Part shown: positions 21,624 through 33,664 of the stretch, piece after piece
Layout of the letters: each line of letters opens with the position of its first letter
How positions within the stretch are numbered: the stretch's first letter is position 1
Source of the DNA: Davidsoniella eucalypti
Lineage: Eukaryota > Ascomycota > Sordariomycetes > Microascales > Ceratocystidaceae
Direction: 5' to 3'
DNA: 64,000 nt
Assembly (NCBI GenBank): GCA_004009845.1
Contig: RMBW01000008.1
Coordinates: forward strand, 545,259-609,258
Notes under the pieces: generated by a model
What the model was told of the DNA's origin: nothing
Seen by the model: only the letters and a program-made list of their open reading frames with translations
Databases searched by the model: none
Position numbers and translations under genes: made by a program

Positions 21624-22671
21624 GGTGACAGCGATATTGGGTTGTTAGTGGCGATAGAGGTAATCGAGATAGATGTTCTCTGTAGTATGACCAAGAAGCA
21701 GAAGATAGCGCAGACAATTAGATCAAGAGAGGCTGATTGGCTAGATCGAAGGGGGATAATGATAGTTGACTCGAGGATTAGAATGAGGCTCGGCTAATGG
21801 GAACGAGGAAGAAAACGATAGAAAAGCGAACGGCAAGGCTATCGGGCTAGACAATGCGAGGACCGGGCGATTGATTGATTGAAGCTTCTGCTTGCTGGGC
21901 AAGCACAGCAAAGGCAGAATGCAATGACAATGACAATGACAATGACAATGATTGTTGATTCTACAGGGGCACCAAAGTTGGGCAAAGCACGCTCGTTTCG
22001 CAATAGCCAGGGGAGAGGAGAAGCTTTTGTTGTGGCCGTGGTGGTGGTCTTGTATGTGGACAGAGAGAGATGTATGGTGGTGAATCAATCTGTATAAGAT
22101 CTGTGGAAGGATACCGTAGATTGTGTTAATTCGGTTCGGGAGCAGAAATTCGGCACAATAGAAGAGTCGGATAGCAGCTATGATGATATTCAGACGATAG
22201 ACGACATTGGGTTCTCTTTGGTTGAGTAGGCTGGCGGCGTTTTTTGGGCTAGCACAAAGGATTTGGTGTGTTTGGTTTGGTTTCGTTAGCATAACTACAT
22301 ATGTATGTAACTAACAAATAATGCTAAGGCAGTGCGTTTCTCGGATTATTCTGCTATTCTACTGCTATAGCAATCGGTTGCTAGGTTAGGAGGCTTTCGT
22401 TGCTGTAACTTGACCCCGCCATGACATCGCATCGATTACGGCGCCCTCACATTGGTACGCTTGTGTATAGGACGTTGCTCATAACGGGCTCTGATTTGCA
22501 TTACTACATCTTATCTTGAGCTACATATATGTACCTAAAGCCACTATACGGCTACAAGTAGAAACATAGTTAAGTTGTAGATATAAACAAGCTTTTACAT
22601 GTTATAGTTCGCTGACTAGTGGCGCGATGGGGCCAAGTTTCAGAAGGTATTTTAGAAGGCTGTTCAGAAGG
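21624..22671. other. Intergenic region with AATGAC microsatellite
   Basis: This is the promoter side of hymA. It holds a microsatellite of nearly five AATGAC units at 21923-21951. Open frames on the minus strand (21741-22292) are His/Cys-rich products of the repeat and do not resemble a protein family. Confidence 0.5.
21923..21951 (+). repeat. (AATGAC)n microsatellite
   Basis: There are four perfect AATGAC units plus a partial fifth, about 300 bp upstream of the hymA start codon. Confidence 0.9.
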
Positions 22672-22998
22672 CTAGATCTTCTTTGCAGCGGCCTGAAAGA
22701 AGCGTTGGTGTCAATCTATGGCCGGAAGGCTAATTGTAGTGGGCTTATAGAATAATACTCACTAAGTAACAGTTCTTAAGAGCTGTGAATTCAACTAGGC
22801 ACTTGTTCTTGTGGACTGAGTTGTAATCAACGACGATACATTTGCCGTAGGTGGTGGCCTAGGTGAAAAATGATTATGTAAGCTACATAGCATATAGCAT
22901 AGTTACGTATCTGGTATTCTCACCTGCGCCGAACAGCGAGCAGCTGCAGCGGCTAGCTGGCGGACCGGACGAGTAGTTGAAGCAGCTGGCGGGGACAT
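22672..22998 (-). CDS. NDUFAF8: Twin-Cx9C protein, NDUFAF8-like complex I assembly factor
   Basis: This is a small intermembrane-space type protein. In animals NDUFAF8 works with NDUFAF5 in assembling mitochondrial complex I. Three short exons on the minus strand (22924-22998, 22763-22858, 22672-22692) join in frame to 63 residues. The evidence is a twin Cx9C array: CSAQATTYGKC, with exactly nine residues between cysteines, then CLVEFTALKNC, again nine. The end, CYLAAAKKI, resembles the family ending CFxAAAKK. All three exon joins use GT..AG introns (65 and 70 bp). The Met at 22998 follows an Ala/Arg-rich N-terminus (RPVRQLAAAAARC). The frame is open upstream to 23178, but family members start close to the first cysteine. 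This gene is easy to miss because no exon exceeds 96 bases. Other small twin-Cx9C proteins are the alternative. Confidence 0.85.
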
Positions 22999-24015
22999 GG
23001 TTGATGCTAATCTGTAGATCTTAAGCCTGGCGACTGGCACGAGAGCACTCGTAGTTGGGAATGAGAGCCAGGGATCGCGCAGCTCTAGTCCTGGGAGCCA
23101 GAGCTCACTACGCCTGAAGGTTGTGTTAGAAGTGTGGCGCACTAACAGTGGGTCCACATCGAACTCCGGACAGAGCAAGCCACATTGAGAGCACTAACAC
23201 CCGCATAGTTGCATAACCTCTTTAGATACAAATACTAGGATGTGGAAGCAGAGGACCCTGGAAGGAGCAATCAACGCGACCAGGGAAGGAAGTGGGCTGC
23301 ATGTCTTTTGTTTTGACGCGACTTGCCTGGTAAAGAAAGAACGAAAGAGGGTAATTGAAAGATTTATAGAATTGGGAACTTGATTGACTTGTTAGCCATG
23401 TGAAACAAGACTTAGTACTATAGAACTAACTTGAACTTGGCTCTTGAAGCAGCTACTCTCTCTGTATCTCAGCCGGATCGCAGGCGCACATTTTCTTGTA
23501 ATTTTTTAACCTTCATTATTGGCTTCAATGTCTTGTTGACGGGCGCTTGATTTTTGGTCTTCATCGCGGCACATTCTTTTTTTTTTCACCCATAATCAAT
23601 CGCATCTCCTTGTACTGTGTCGCTCATTTGAATACTTTTTTCTTCTTTCTTTCTCTCGCATTTATTTACTTTCACTTTGTTTGCGACAGGCGTTCTATTT
23701 GCTGCCATTGCGACCAGGACTAGACATAGCTATAGAAACATAAAACACTAGCCGCCTCGACAACCACCAACAACATACACTTTCGAATCTTGGTGGTCTG
23801 CTCACTTTATCCTTTGCCTTTATCTGCTTCCGATACTCACTCGCTCGATATACGCGTGCCGCATATTGTGACCGACCGGCCTATTGGGACACCCACTACT
23901 TCTCTCGACCGCGTCGCCTAGACTTGGTTTGGCTGACTGATATCTGCCCCATCGCCGCTTCAGTCTGCCATGCGCTTCCTAGCATGCGCTGCTAGTAGTT
24001 AGGCTTCTTCATCCC
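22999..24015. other. Divergent intergenic region NDUFAF8 / SFI1
   Basis: These 1 kb contain both promoters. The second half is a long CT-rich SFI1 leader. No gene or repeat is recognisable. Confidence 0.5.
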
Positions 24016-27000
24016 ATGCAGTCTTCGCTGTCTCTTATGGAACCTGGCCTTCCTAACTTCATCTATGACTACTACCAACCCAACAAGCCCATACATTATC
24101 TTACCCATAGCAATCACCAACATAATATCCTGCAAAATCAGCTGCCGCCACAGCATGATCCTCCCATGTCAAACTCTTTTCTCGGCTCGGAGGCCTATTA
24201 CTCCAATACTGGTGAGTATCGACCATGACGCAAACAAAAGTGATTTCCCGCTAATAGCTACCCATCCAACTAGACATCCAAATACTCCACGAGATTGTCA
24301 AGGCTGCTCAGCATCTGTTAGATAGCCTTCCCGACTCAGAATGCATCCCGACAAGCGCACTATTCCGCGCATATGACGAGATACTTCCGCGCCATGGCAT
24401 AGACCCCGATGAAGACCAGCACTTCTCGCGAGTTCTCTTTCGCATTGGTGGCGAGCGCGGCGATGGGCTCCTTGCCAAGAAGTTCGAGACTGTGCTCGAT
24501 CGCATGGGCATTCAAATCATCTTTGACGATGTCACTGGCGCTGTCACTACCGAATATCCATTGCGCTCACGTCGACACTCTTTAGCAACTGTACCCGAGG
24601 AACAGACGCAACAGATGCAAGCTGAGGCCGAGGCCGAGGCCGAAGAGAGTAGCTATGATAATCCAACTACTGCGACGTCTGCATCTCCAGTAATACCAGA
24701 AGCCTCTCATTCTTCGCCTGAACCATCACAGACCATAGATGAGACTAAACCCATGGGCGTCATCCTACACTCAACTTTACAAACACCAAAGACTGCGGCT
24801 TGGCTCGAAACAGCTCGTAGACAGATGCGAGAACTTGGAATTGATAGTGACGACGACAATGTCTCCCAAACTACCCACGGACAACGGACAACCATGCCAA
24901 TAACAACAACACAGCACTCAACAGAGCGACAACAGCTCGCTAATGACGACGAGCAAGAATCTGAAGATGACGATATCACGGAATACGAACCTACTCGACC
25001 AATAATGCAATATAATATGCAACCCAGCATGGCACCGCGACCTACCCAATCCGAGATTGTAGTACCACCAGTACACATTCAACGCCTATCCTCTCCCCGA
25101 AGACTCCCTATGATAGCACGGGGCCATATAAGCGATGGTGATACTATCACCCGAGCTCCTGTATATGAACCGATAGCTCCGATGATAATCCCCAATCCTT
25201 CGTCGCCGACACAAACTACACAGCCCTCGCAGATCTTGCGAAGAATTGATGCGAATTTGGAGGAGATGGAAGCTCGCTCTCGTATCGCACAAGAGTACCA
25301 ACTTCTCTCACAGGTCACACGTCTGTTTCGTTGGTGGCGCGACAAGGGCAAGTCTCTTACAGCGACCGATGAGTATTATGAGGCCATGGCAATGACGACA
25401 CAGCGCCGGTCAATGATTCACATCACCATGATGCAGTGGCAGGACCATGCCGATTTCTTACGCGAACAACGAGCACAAGAAGAGGAGGCTGCTCGTAAGC
25501 AGAGAGAATACATCAAAATTGAGCGTATTGCTACTAGAGCTGGACAAATCTATCAGCTCACGAACAATTTTGTCCTATGGCTTCAGCATTCCAAACACGA
25601 ATCTGAGCGCATTGCTGTAGCTAGACGGCACATCATGAGAAAACGCCACTTCGACTACTGGAAGAATCTGACGCTTAGCTATTCGCTCATGTCACAACGA
25701 TTCGTTGTTACGCTCAACTTCAACCGTTGGCTCGATGCTGCCCATGGAATCAGCCGTCGGGATCATAAAGCTGATGTTCTATGTTCAAGCCGCGTTGCTA
25801 ATATGGCGTTGCGAGATTGGAAGCGCGAAGGCTGGGAGCTCCTTGCAGACAAACAGCGTGACCAAAACATTAAACGCCGCGTCCTAGATGAATGGGTTGT
25901 CGCGACTGAGTCTAATCTGACTGTTGAAGAGCGACTCGAGCATAAATGCCAGAACGCAATCCGTCAAAGGGCCATCTTTGAGTGGAATTCATGGACGAAA
26001 ACTAAACTCGACCAGTGGGATTACGGCGCAGAGGCTGCTGCCTGTAACCATGCGGGTGCTGTATTAACCTACTGGAGGGAAATCGACCATGAACGGGACC
26101 TCGAACCTCTTTACAACTATGAATTGGCCGAGAACTATCTTCGGGACTGGAACTTGGAAGGCAAATGTCGCTGGATGCGAGGCCGATTTGATCAGAAGCT
26201 ACTGAACGCGGCTTTTAGAGACTGGGTCTTGGTGCAACGAATGACTACATTCCAACGACAGCGTGATGAAGCCCTAGTGGAACGGTCATTTGCCGACCTT
26301 TTGGCTTACAGCAAGACGCTCAAGGATATGGATGCTGGCCCTAACATGGTTCTTGCAGCGCGCAAGGCTAGTGACCCAGTGCTTCATGACTGTCTGCGAA
26401 GATGGGCAGATACTGCCAACTCTCTCCATCGCTCGAATGTCCGTGTTGATAGACGACAGGCTACCAAGATAGCATCATGTTGCTTGAGTGACTGGCAGTC
26501 CTCTATTAACCGTCAACCCGAGATGAAGCGTTGGTCTATGCGTGGCGAGTTCTATCTCACTACGACACGCTACTATATTCCTTGGATCGAACGAGCCAAG
26601 ACAATTCGCAAACAGCGCCTAGCGGCAGCATTCACACAGGGACGAGCGGTTCAAAAAGAGCGCCTTGTCCAGAGTTGTTGGAGTCTATGGGAATCAGGTG
26701 CTCAACGTGGACATACCCAAACGCAACGATGCAGAGCTGCAAGGAAACGGCGGGATCGAGCCATGATCACTGAATGTCTCGATGATTGGGAATCGGCCGC
26801 TGCCCAGGCTAGCCTTTGGGAGGATTCCATTGAGCTAGAAGGTGCAGAGCGCCTATGTTCTGTAGTGTTAGACTTATGGTCTGAGCAAGCCGAGCTTCGA
26901 GGCAACTCTGACCAAGCTTCCTGGGCGCTCTGGGCGCATCAGATCGCAACAGAATGCTGGGAGTGTTGGGATCTTGCAGTTGATGCAGTTGAAGATAAGC

Positions 27001-27548
27001 TTGCAAACGTCCCGCGACGCGAGAAGAAGCGCATGTCGAAAGTTGTTCACCAGTCATTCTTAGCGTGGCTTGAAACTGCCTATGAAAACATGACGCCGCC
27101 GATTCTTGCATCTGAAGAGCCGTTATGGGTACAGACACCATCCAACAAGCCAGCGCAACTCTCTGCATACAACAGCATTGCCCAGTTCAGCGCTCGATCT
27201 CAGCCCGCAGCAACCAGTGCCGCCCTGCCTTGGCCTGTGAGTGAATTCTCGGAAGTTGCGGCGAACACACCTTCTAGACGGACTGGCCTAGCGCGGTCTG
27301 TAGCTGCGTTATCATCGACAACACCATCTATGGCGCTTTCGACACCCTATGAACGTGAGCTACGTGCTATCTACAGCGGTTCCGATCGGGAAAACAAACC
27401 CCAAAGCTCAGGTCGTTATAGCCGCTCAGTCGGCCCCTCAGCAGCCCAGCCACAATCTCTACGGATGGCTTTGTTCCAATCAAGGAGGCCAACGTTGAAG
27501 CCTCTCGATAACTTGGATGAAGAGCCCATAGGCAAGGATAACACCTAA
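24016..27548 (+). CDS. SFI1: Sfi1 spindle-pole-body / centrin-binding protein
   Basis: This is an elongated protein of the spindle pole body half-bridge that binds centrin (Cdc31) along a helical repeat array and is needed for duplication. Exons are 24016-24211 and 24274-27548, giving 1,156 residues. The N-terminal fungal domain reads ILHEIVKAAQHLLDSLPDSE, then ALFRAYDEILPRHGIDPDED and FRIGGERGDGLLAKKFE. After a disordered acidic stretch with (EA)n repeats, residues ~400-950 hold about 18 Trp-centred repeats. Examples are LFRWWRDKG, FVLWLQHSK, HFDYWKNL, FNRWLDAA, ALRDWKRE, VLDEWVV, VLTYWREI, YLRDWNLE, AFRDWVL, CLRRWADTA, CLSDWQSS, CWSLWESG, CLDDWESA and FLAWLETA. The C-terminal tail is Ser/Arg-rich and likely phosphoregulated. 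The start is supported by the conserved domain immediately after the intron. A second Met eight codons in is possible. Confidence 0.93.
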
Positions 27549-28331
27549 TCATTCGCGTATATATCAAACATGGCGGCCAGCACTACGAATTGCTTGTCTC
27601 CCTCGTGTATCATCTTTCAATCTCCCCCCAATTTTCATTTGCTACCTTTATATTTCTTTTTCTAGTTGTCTTTTTTTCTAGGTTTTTTTTTTCGGAATCT
27701 GTTGTACTTGGGATATATCATCACACTTTTGTGTGCGTTTGTTTGGCTTCATATTGGATGGTGTCTTGGACTTCAGTGTTAGAATTTCTTGCGTTAGCAA
27801 TTTTTTTAGGCGTCGGTCTCTTTTTTTTCTCTTGTCGTTTGGAGGGATTTCTCTGTTTTTGTTTCTTGCGGTCAAAATGAACACGACTTTAATGAATAGT
27901 ACCATAATGAATCAATTTATTAGTATGTAGCTTTAGTGTTCTGTAACTATACTGCTGTATGTACAACTCTAGTGTGAAGTCTTGATGGGGCGCTATTGCT
28001 GACTAAGTATAGTACTTTAATGACCCCGGTACTTGCAATTTACCTTCCTTATTAAGGTAGCAAATACTAGCACGTCTACAAGGAAGCTTGCCTTGAGCTT
28101 TATTAGAGAGTTTTCTAGTAATCCGAAAACAACTCTGCAACATCTAAAGCCGTAATTTCTATATACTAATCTTTCCTTACTGGCACAACTTTGGCAATAG
28201 CATGACCACGGCTATCCTTTCATCACCGGCATTGATGCGCAATGATTTTCTAAAGCTTCGTCTTCCACTATCAATTCGTCACACAGCATCTCTTCCTCGC
28301 TCCAATCTCGACTAATTTCCATATCACCAAT
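27549..28331. other. Intergenic region SFI1 to RAV1
   Basis: This is T-rich 3' flank of SFI1, then the RAV1 promoter and leader. Two upstream ATGs at 28202 and 28235 open short frames that stop (at about 28312) before the RAV1 start, so they would be upstream ORFs if transcribed. No other feature is seen. Confidence 0.5.
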
Positions 28332-31300
28332 ATGAAGACCGTCTTGCCTGGTAAACCCAATTCGCAGCTCCAGGGTCTCGTTGCTGGCGTCTGGGGAACC
28401 AAGCATATCAGCGTAAGTAGACGTCTATTGTCATTTGACCGAAGCTTCTAGGCGAGCGAGAATTGCTTTGCTAACAACAACATTTGTGGCTAGGCCTACA
28501 TCACGGGGAATGCATTCACGATACTTAGCGACGCCTTCACGATTCTCCAGACTATCTACGACGATGACGAAGCTCCATTAATGGCGATTGCACTAGACGA
28601 AGCCTCTGGCAAGATCGCAACTTGTACGAAGCATGCGGCGCGGATCTACTGTCCAGACAACCAGCCGTTTTTGCCGTCTACGGTTCGTACATCTAGTCCT
28701 TCTCATGCCCCTCGGTATTTCTCATCCGGAGACCGTCTGTATGGCTAATTCGGTCTTGTCAATATGTAGTGGACCTTCGAATCAAGCATACTGATCGATG
28801 ACCCTGCCGATTGTGCGACGCTTTCATGGGGATCTTCCAACGAGCTTCTAGTTGGCTCGAATAGTCTCTCCTTGTATCTGACCGGCACAACTCCTCGACT
28901 CATCTGGCACAAGCCATTGCCGAATCCAGTCCATATAGCCGAACTTTCCTTCGACTCTTCCTACATTGCTTCATGTGGCCGTTTCGAGGGAATGGTCAAG
29001 ATTTGGCGCCGTATTACATTCGGCCCAGACGACGTACGCTTCGAACTCACATACCTCAGACATCCACAACCCGTCACAGGTTTGCAATGGCGCAAACCAC
29101 TCCACTCGGGACAAAACATCGATAATGCGCTATTTACTTTTGCTCTAGACAAACATGTGCGCATATTGGTGCCGGCCGAGGGCACACAACATCACCTAAA
29201 ACGCTGGGGAGGCTTGGATCTTGATGCAGCCGTGGAAGACCACTTGATTCATAACGGAAAACAGCCAGCTGGTTTGCGCTGGGCCTTTATAATCAGTGGT
29301 CGTGAGTTCGCAGCAGCGGTAGAGCGCCAGGTGCAATTAAGCTCAGAGAAAAAAGAACCCGACTTGCAAGCACTAGAGCATCTTATAGCCGTAGCGACTA
29401 AGAATCCCGAGCTCTGTGTAGTGCTGAATGGTGAAGGATCTATGGCTATATGGGCGTTTGAAAACATCTCTAAAGACCAGAGTCGAGGCCAGCGCATATT
29501 CAGTGTCATGAGTGCGTCATCACCAGATTTAGTCTTTGCCGGGATCCAATCTCGAATTGTACGAGTACACAGTTATAGCGATCGTAAGACTGCCTACTTG
29601 AACCTCTTTTTTCACTATTTAGACGGTCGTGTCGACGTATTCAAAGCAAACTTTCTGGATCTACTAAGTTCACGGTCTGGAGCCAAGGCACCCAAGCGTT
29701 TTGTTCCTCAGAACATCTGGGACGGCCATACAGCAGCAATACGCAAGATTGTGAGAAACTATAGCGGCCAGGCGGTTGTGTCGAGGACAGCACAAGGCGA
29801 AAGCTTTGTATGGAATCATAGCGTAGGAAAGGTGCCGCTACTTCGACAATCGGTTATTCCATCCGACGGCTCGATCCATCGCATTTGCGTGTTACGGAAA
29901 GGCCGGTTTGTAGTCCTTCTACAGCGAGAAAATATCTCGCTCTGGGACTGTCGTCACAAAGAAGCCAAGCTCCTTGCGATCAAAGAAGTCAAAACAAAGG
30001 GAAAGCCATTATGTTTGCTTATTCTTCCACGCCGGAACGTTGAAGAGTATGCCATAGCTCATATTGCCACAATCACATCAGAAAGAGGTGGTCTCGTCTG
30101 GGAGGTAACACTACCACGATACAGTGACGTGCCCAAGTCGAAAGAGGATAACGCAAGCATCATTGACTTTTGCTCATTCAATCTTGAAGGCGTTGAAGAT
30201 CTCTCCTACGTCCTTCCCGTCGACCCAGCTGGAGAAATACCCACGTCTTCTGGGTTTCTAGATGTATTTGCACGCGATGTCGCTATATCTTACACTAGCA
30301 CCGGCAAAGTCAAGTTCTGGACAGCACGCCTTGATCCCAAGAAGAACAAGATTGGATGGTTGACGACCTGCTCGACAGAAACAGGCATTGATAATCCAGC
30401 TCTTGTGAGTGGCAGTACCCTGAAGAAAGCGGCGCTGGCAAACAATCAGCGCTCACAGTTAACGATCTGGGACATTGGAAGTAGTCGTCTAGAGTACGAT
30501 GCAGAGCTCCAAACACCAGATACAATTCGCGACCTAGACTGGACTTCGACACCGGATAAACAGTCTATACTAGCTGTGGGCTATCAATACAGGGTGGTTC
30601 TCCTATCGCAGATGCGGTTCGACTATCTAAACCAAGGCTCCGCATGGGCTCCTATCCGTGAGATCAATATACGAGATATCTCACCACATCCAGTTGGTGA
30701 CTCAACATGGCTTCGCGATGGCCATCTAGTGATTGGTGCTGGAAACCAGTTATTCACTTATGATAGGCGAGTAGAGTTGTCCGAATCTCTCGTTAACGAC
30801 TTGAAGCTCCCACCGCGCAAGTCGGGCACATGGGACCTATTTGAGGTTGTACAGAGACTAAATGGGCCACTACCTGTATTTCACCCACAGTTCCTCAGTC
30901 AATGTATTTTGGCTGGGAAAACAGACATGGTCCACAGGATTCTTCTGGCACTACACAAGACTATGAAGTACCTCATAGAAGACGAAGACATTGACAATTG
31001 TCTTGGCCTACCCTTAGAAGGATTCTATCTACCAACGAAGGCCGCTGGAATGCCCCAAGGCGCCGACACGTTTGGTGGCTTTTCACTACACGGGACATAT
31101 GATGACGATAAAGAGACATTCTCAGAGGAAACTGCATTAGCTATAAACGAGAAACTGACGGCAATGAAGCTTCCCCAACTTTCGGGTCATGAGCAGATTC
31201 AACTAGCGGCCATTATAGAATGCTGCGGCATGGTTGAAAAACAGCGACGCTCATTAGACGAGAACGGAGCTCGATTCATGCTTTTCTTCAGACAGCATAT

Positions 31301-32688
31301 GCTGCGCAAAGGCCGGACAAGCGAGATTCAGATGTCATGGCGCGAAATCAACTGGGCTTTTCATTCAGCCAGCCAGGATATCTTGGGAGATTTCGTCGAC
31401 CGCCAATATCACGGCAAGATGACATGGGAGAATGCACGAGAGACGGGCATTTTCATGTGGCTTGCAGACGAAGCGGCTGTAGTAAGTTCCAACTCTAATG
31501 TACAGTGTCGTATCAACGATTGAGATGTCTAACTATGACTTTTTCTATAGAGAAAACGCTTTGAGCAAATTGCCCGCAACGAGTACACAAAAAATGATGA
31601 TCGTAACCCGATTGACTGTAGCTTGTTCTACCTCGCCCTAAAGCGCAAGACGATTCTCCAAGGTCTATGGCGTGTAGCTACGGGCATCAAAGAGCAAGCA
31701 CCGACACAAAAGATCCTAGCGAACAACTTTGACGAGCCCAAGTGGCGAACAGTAGCCATGAAGAATGCCTACGCGCTACTAAGTAAACGCCGCTTCCGTA
31801 AGTTACATCTTGAACAATGACCCGAAAGGCCACTATAAACTGACAGAATGGTTTAGAATATGCTGCCGCATGGTTCCTTCTTGGAGACTGTCTCCAGGAT
31901 GCTGTCAATGTGTGCTTAAGACAACTAAAGGATCTCCAACTAGCGGTTGCGATTTCCCGAGTCTACGGGGGAGATGACAGTCCCGTTCTACACAAACTGC
32001 TAGAAGAGCAAGTGCTTCCATTAGCAGCTCAAGACGGGAACCGTTGGTTGGCATCATGGGCGTTTTGGATGTTGCGGCGCAAAGATATGGCCGTTCGAGC
32101 ACTTATTGTAAGTTGTGACCAGAATATGTTTAACATAGCTACAACCGAACTGCCTACTAACGATGTATGATATAGTCTCCTGTCTACACACTAGTTGAAA
32201 CGCCAGCAACGCCAGACATCAGATCGAGACTCTTCCTCACTGATGATCCTGCCCTAGTGGTTCTATACCAGCAGCTGCGCCGGCAAACCCTACAGACCCT
32301 ACGGGGAGCAGCCAAAGTCACTCCCCAGGCCGAGTGGAACTTCGTCCTACAGAGCGCAAAACTGTATGATCGCATGGGATGCGACCTACTTGGTCTAGAT
32401 CTCGTAAGAAACTGGGAGTTCCCGCAGCTCCCGTCAACCGCAGCAGCTTCGTCGGCGATGCTCGGCGGTGGAATCGATCCGCTTAAGTTGCTACGCAAGC
32501 GACGCAGTTCTCTAGTAGTTGCTGATATTCCGATGGATGCATTAAACATCAACAGTGGCTTCGGGGCAGATCAGTCAGCAAAGACGCCAAAAGGTCTCCA
32601 CGAGTCACAGGAAAAGAAACCTAAGCCGCCACCAACAATGTTCCATGAGCCAGATGCGAACTCGCTATTAGACAGCTTTGGGTTCTGA
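28332..32688 (+). CDS. RAV1: Rav1, RAVE complex subunit for V-ATPase assembly
   Basis: This is the largest subunit of the RAVE complex (Rav1-Rav2-Skp1, Rabconnectin-3 family). RAVE reassembles V1 and Vo sectors of the vacuolar H+-ATPase after glucose return. Exons are 28332-28412, 28494-28682, 28770-31481, 31551-31797, 31857-32107 and 32176-32688, giving 1,330 residues, close to yeast Rav1. The start MKTVLPGKPNSQLQGL matches the family N-terminus, followed by AYITGNAFTIL and LDEASGKIATC. WD40-like repeats fill the first half (SYIASCGRFEGMVKIWRR, NIWDGHTAAIRKIVRN). The conserved Rav1 C-terminal domain includes ISLWDCR, LTIWDIGSSRLEYD, DLDWTSTPDKQSILAVGYQ, INWAFHSASQDIL, WENARETGIFMWLAD, CSLFYLALKRKTILQGLWRVA, AAWFLLGDCLQDAVNVCLRQLKDLQLA and LASWAFWMLRRKDMAVRAL. 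Intron 2 uses an unusual donor, GTTCGT; the others are standard. Confidence 0.93.
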
Positions 32689-33664
32689 TCCGATGTATCA
32701 GATATTCAGTACTGGTGCCTACGTGTGTCGGAGATTTTAATAGGTTTGATTAGAAATTCAAACGTGAGATTCCAAAGAAATAACATATTCAACTCTCTTA
32801 TCGCCCAGTAGTGATGACGCCATAGATAACTATACATACTCTCCAAGTAATTGCAAAATTTGGATCGCGAGGTTACATCCCAAGTCGGTGAGTCCTCACA
32901 TGCGGCCCGCAAGGGAAGGTGCAGCAGTTCTTGCCGTTTCTTTGCCTGTTTTGTTTTGTTCCAAGGGCGCTCGCTGGCTAATGAACTAGGGAAGTAAACC
33001 TTGTTGTGCTGTTCTTTCTTTTTTTTATTTATTTAATTGTTTCAAAACCTACTATGCATCGGATTTTCCTCATTTATTTGATCCCTAACTATTCATGCTA
33101 AATTTCAACAACACGCGCTGAACAATGAGCCTTTCAGGGGGTAATATGTAACCTGCATGGTAGTAGGTATGTATATATACATATATATAGGTGGCTTTGC
33201 CCTGTATCAGGGTAACAACCAAAGTCAGAAATGACAGCAAAAAGACAGAGGATCGAATAATAAAGATGGCAACTACCCAGAACGGACAGAAAAGCGACAG
33301 GCGTGAATTGGGAGTTGCCATTCAAACGAAATCGCTGTTCAAAGCTTCGGCTCTTATTACAATTTAACCTAAACATAATTCTCATATATCTCAATTTCCT
33401 CAAAATTGAATCTCATTGAAATCGAATTGGTCAATGTGACTGTTATTAGATTTTTCAATTGTCTGCCATTGTTTTCTTCTTACAAATATATTTCAGAAGC
33501 CTCGGGGACTTGATTTCGTTTTAGAACGCGCCAGTTTTCGACTTCATCACATTGAATCACAGCCACCAATCATTCATATCTTTCCTCTACCTTTTCCTCG
33601 CCTACGCTACTGTCATCGATATTGATTGATACGCCTCGAAATAGCCGACTAACGGTTAGTCAGT
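32689..33664. other. Intergenic region RAV1 to OPT transporter
   Basis: This is AT-rich sequence with a TATATACATATATATA stretch near 33170-33187. It holds the OPT promoter and leader. No gene is recognised. Confidence 0.5.
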
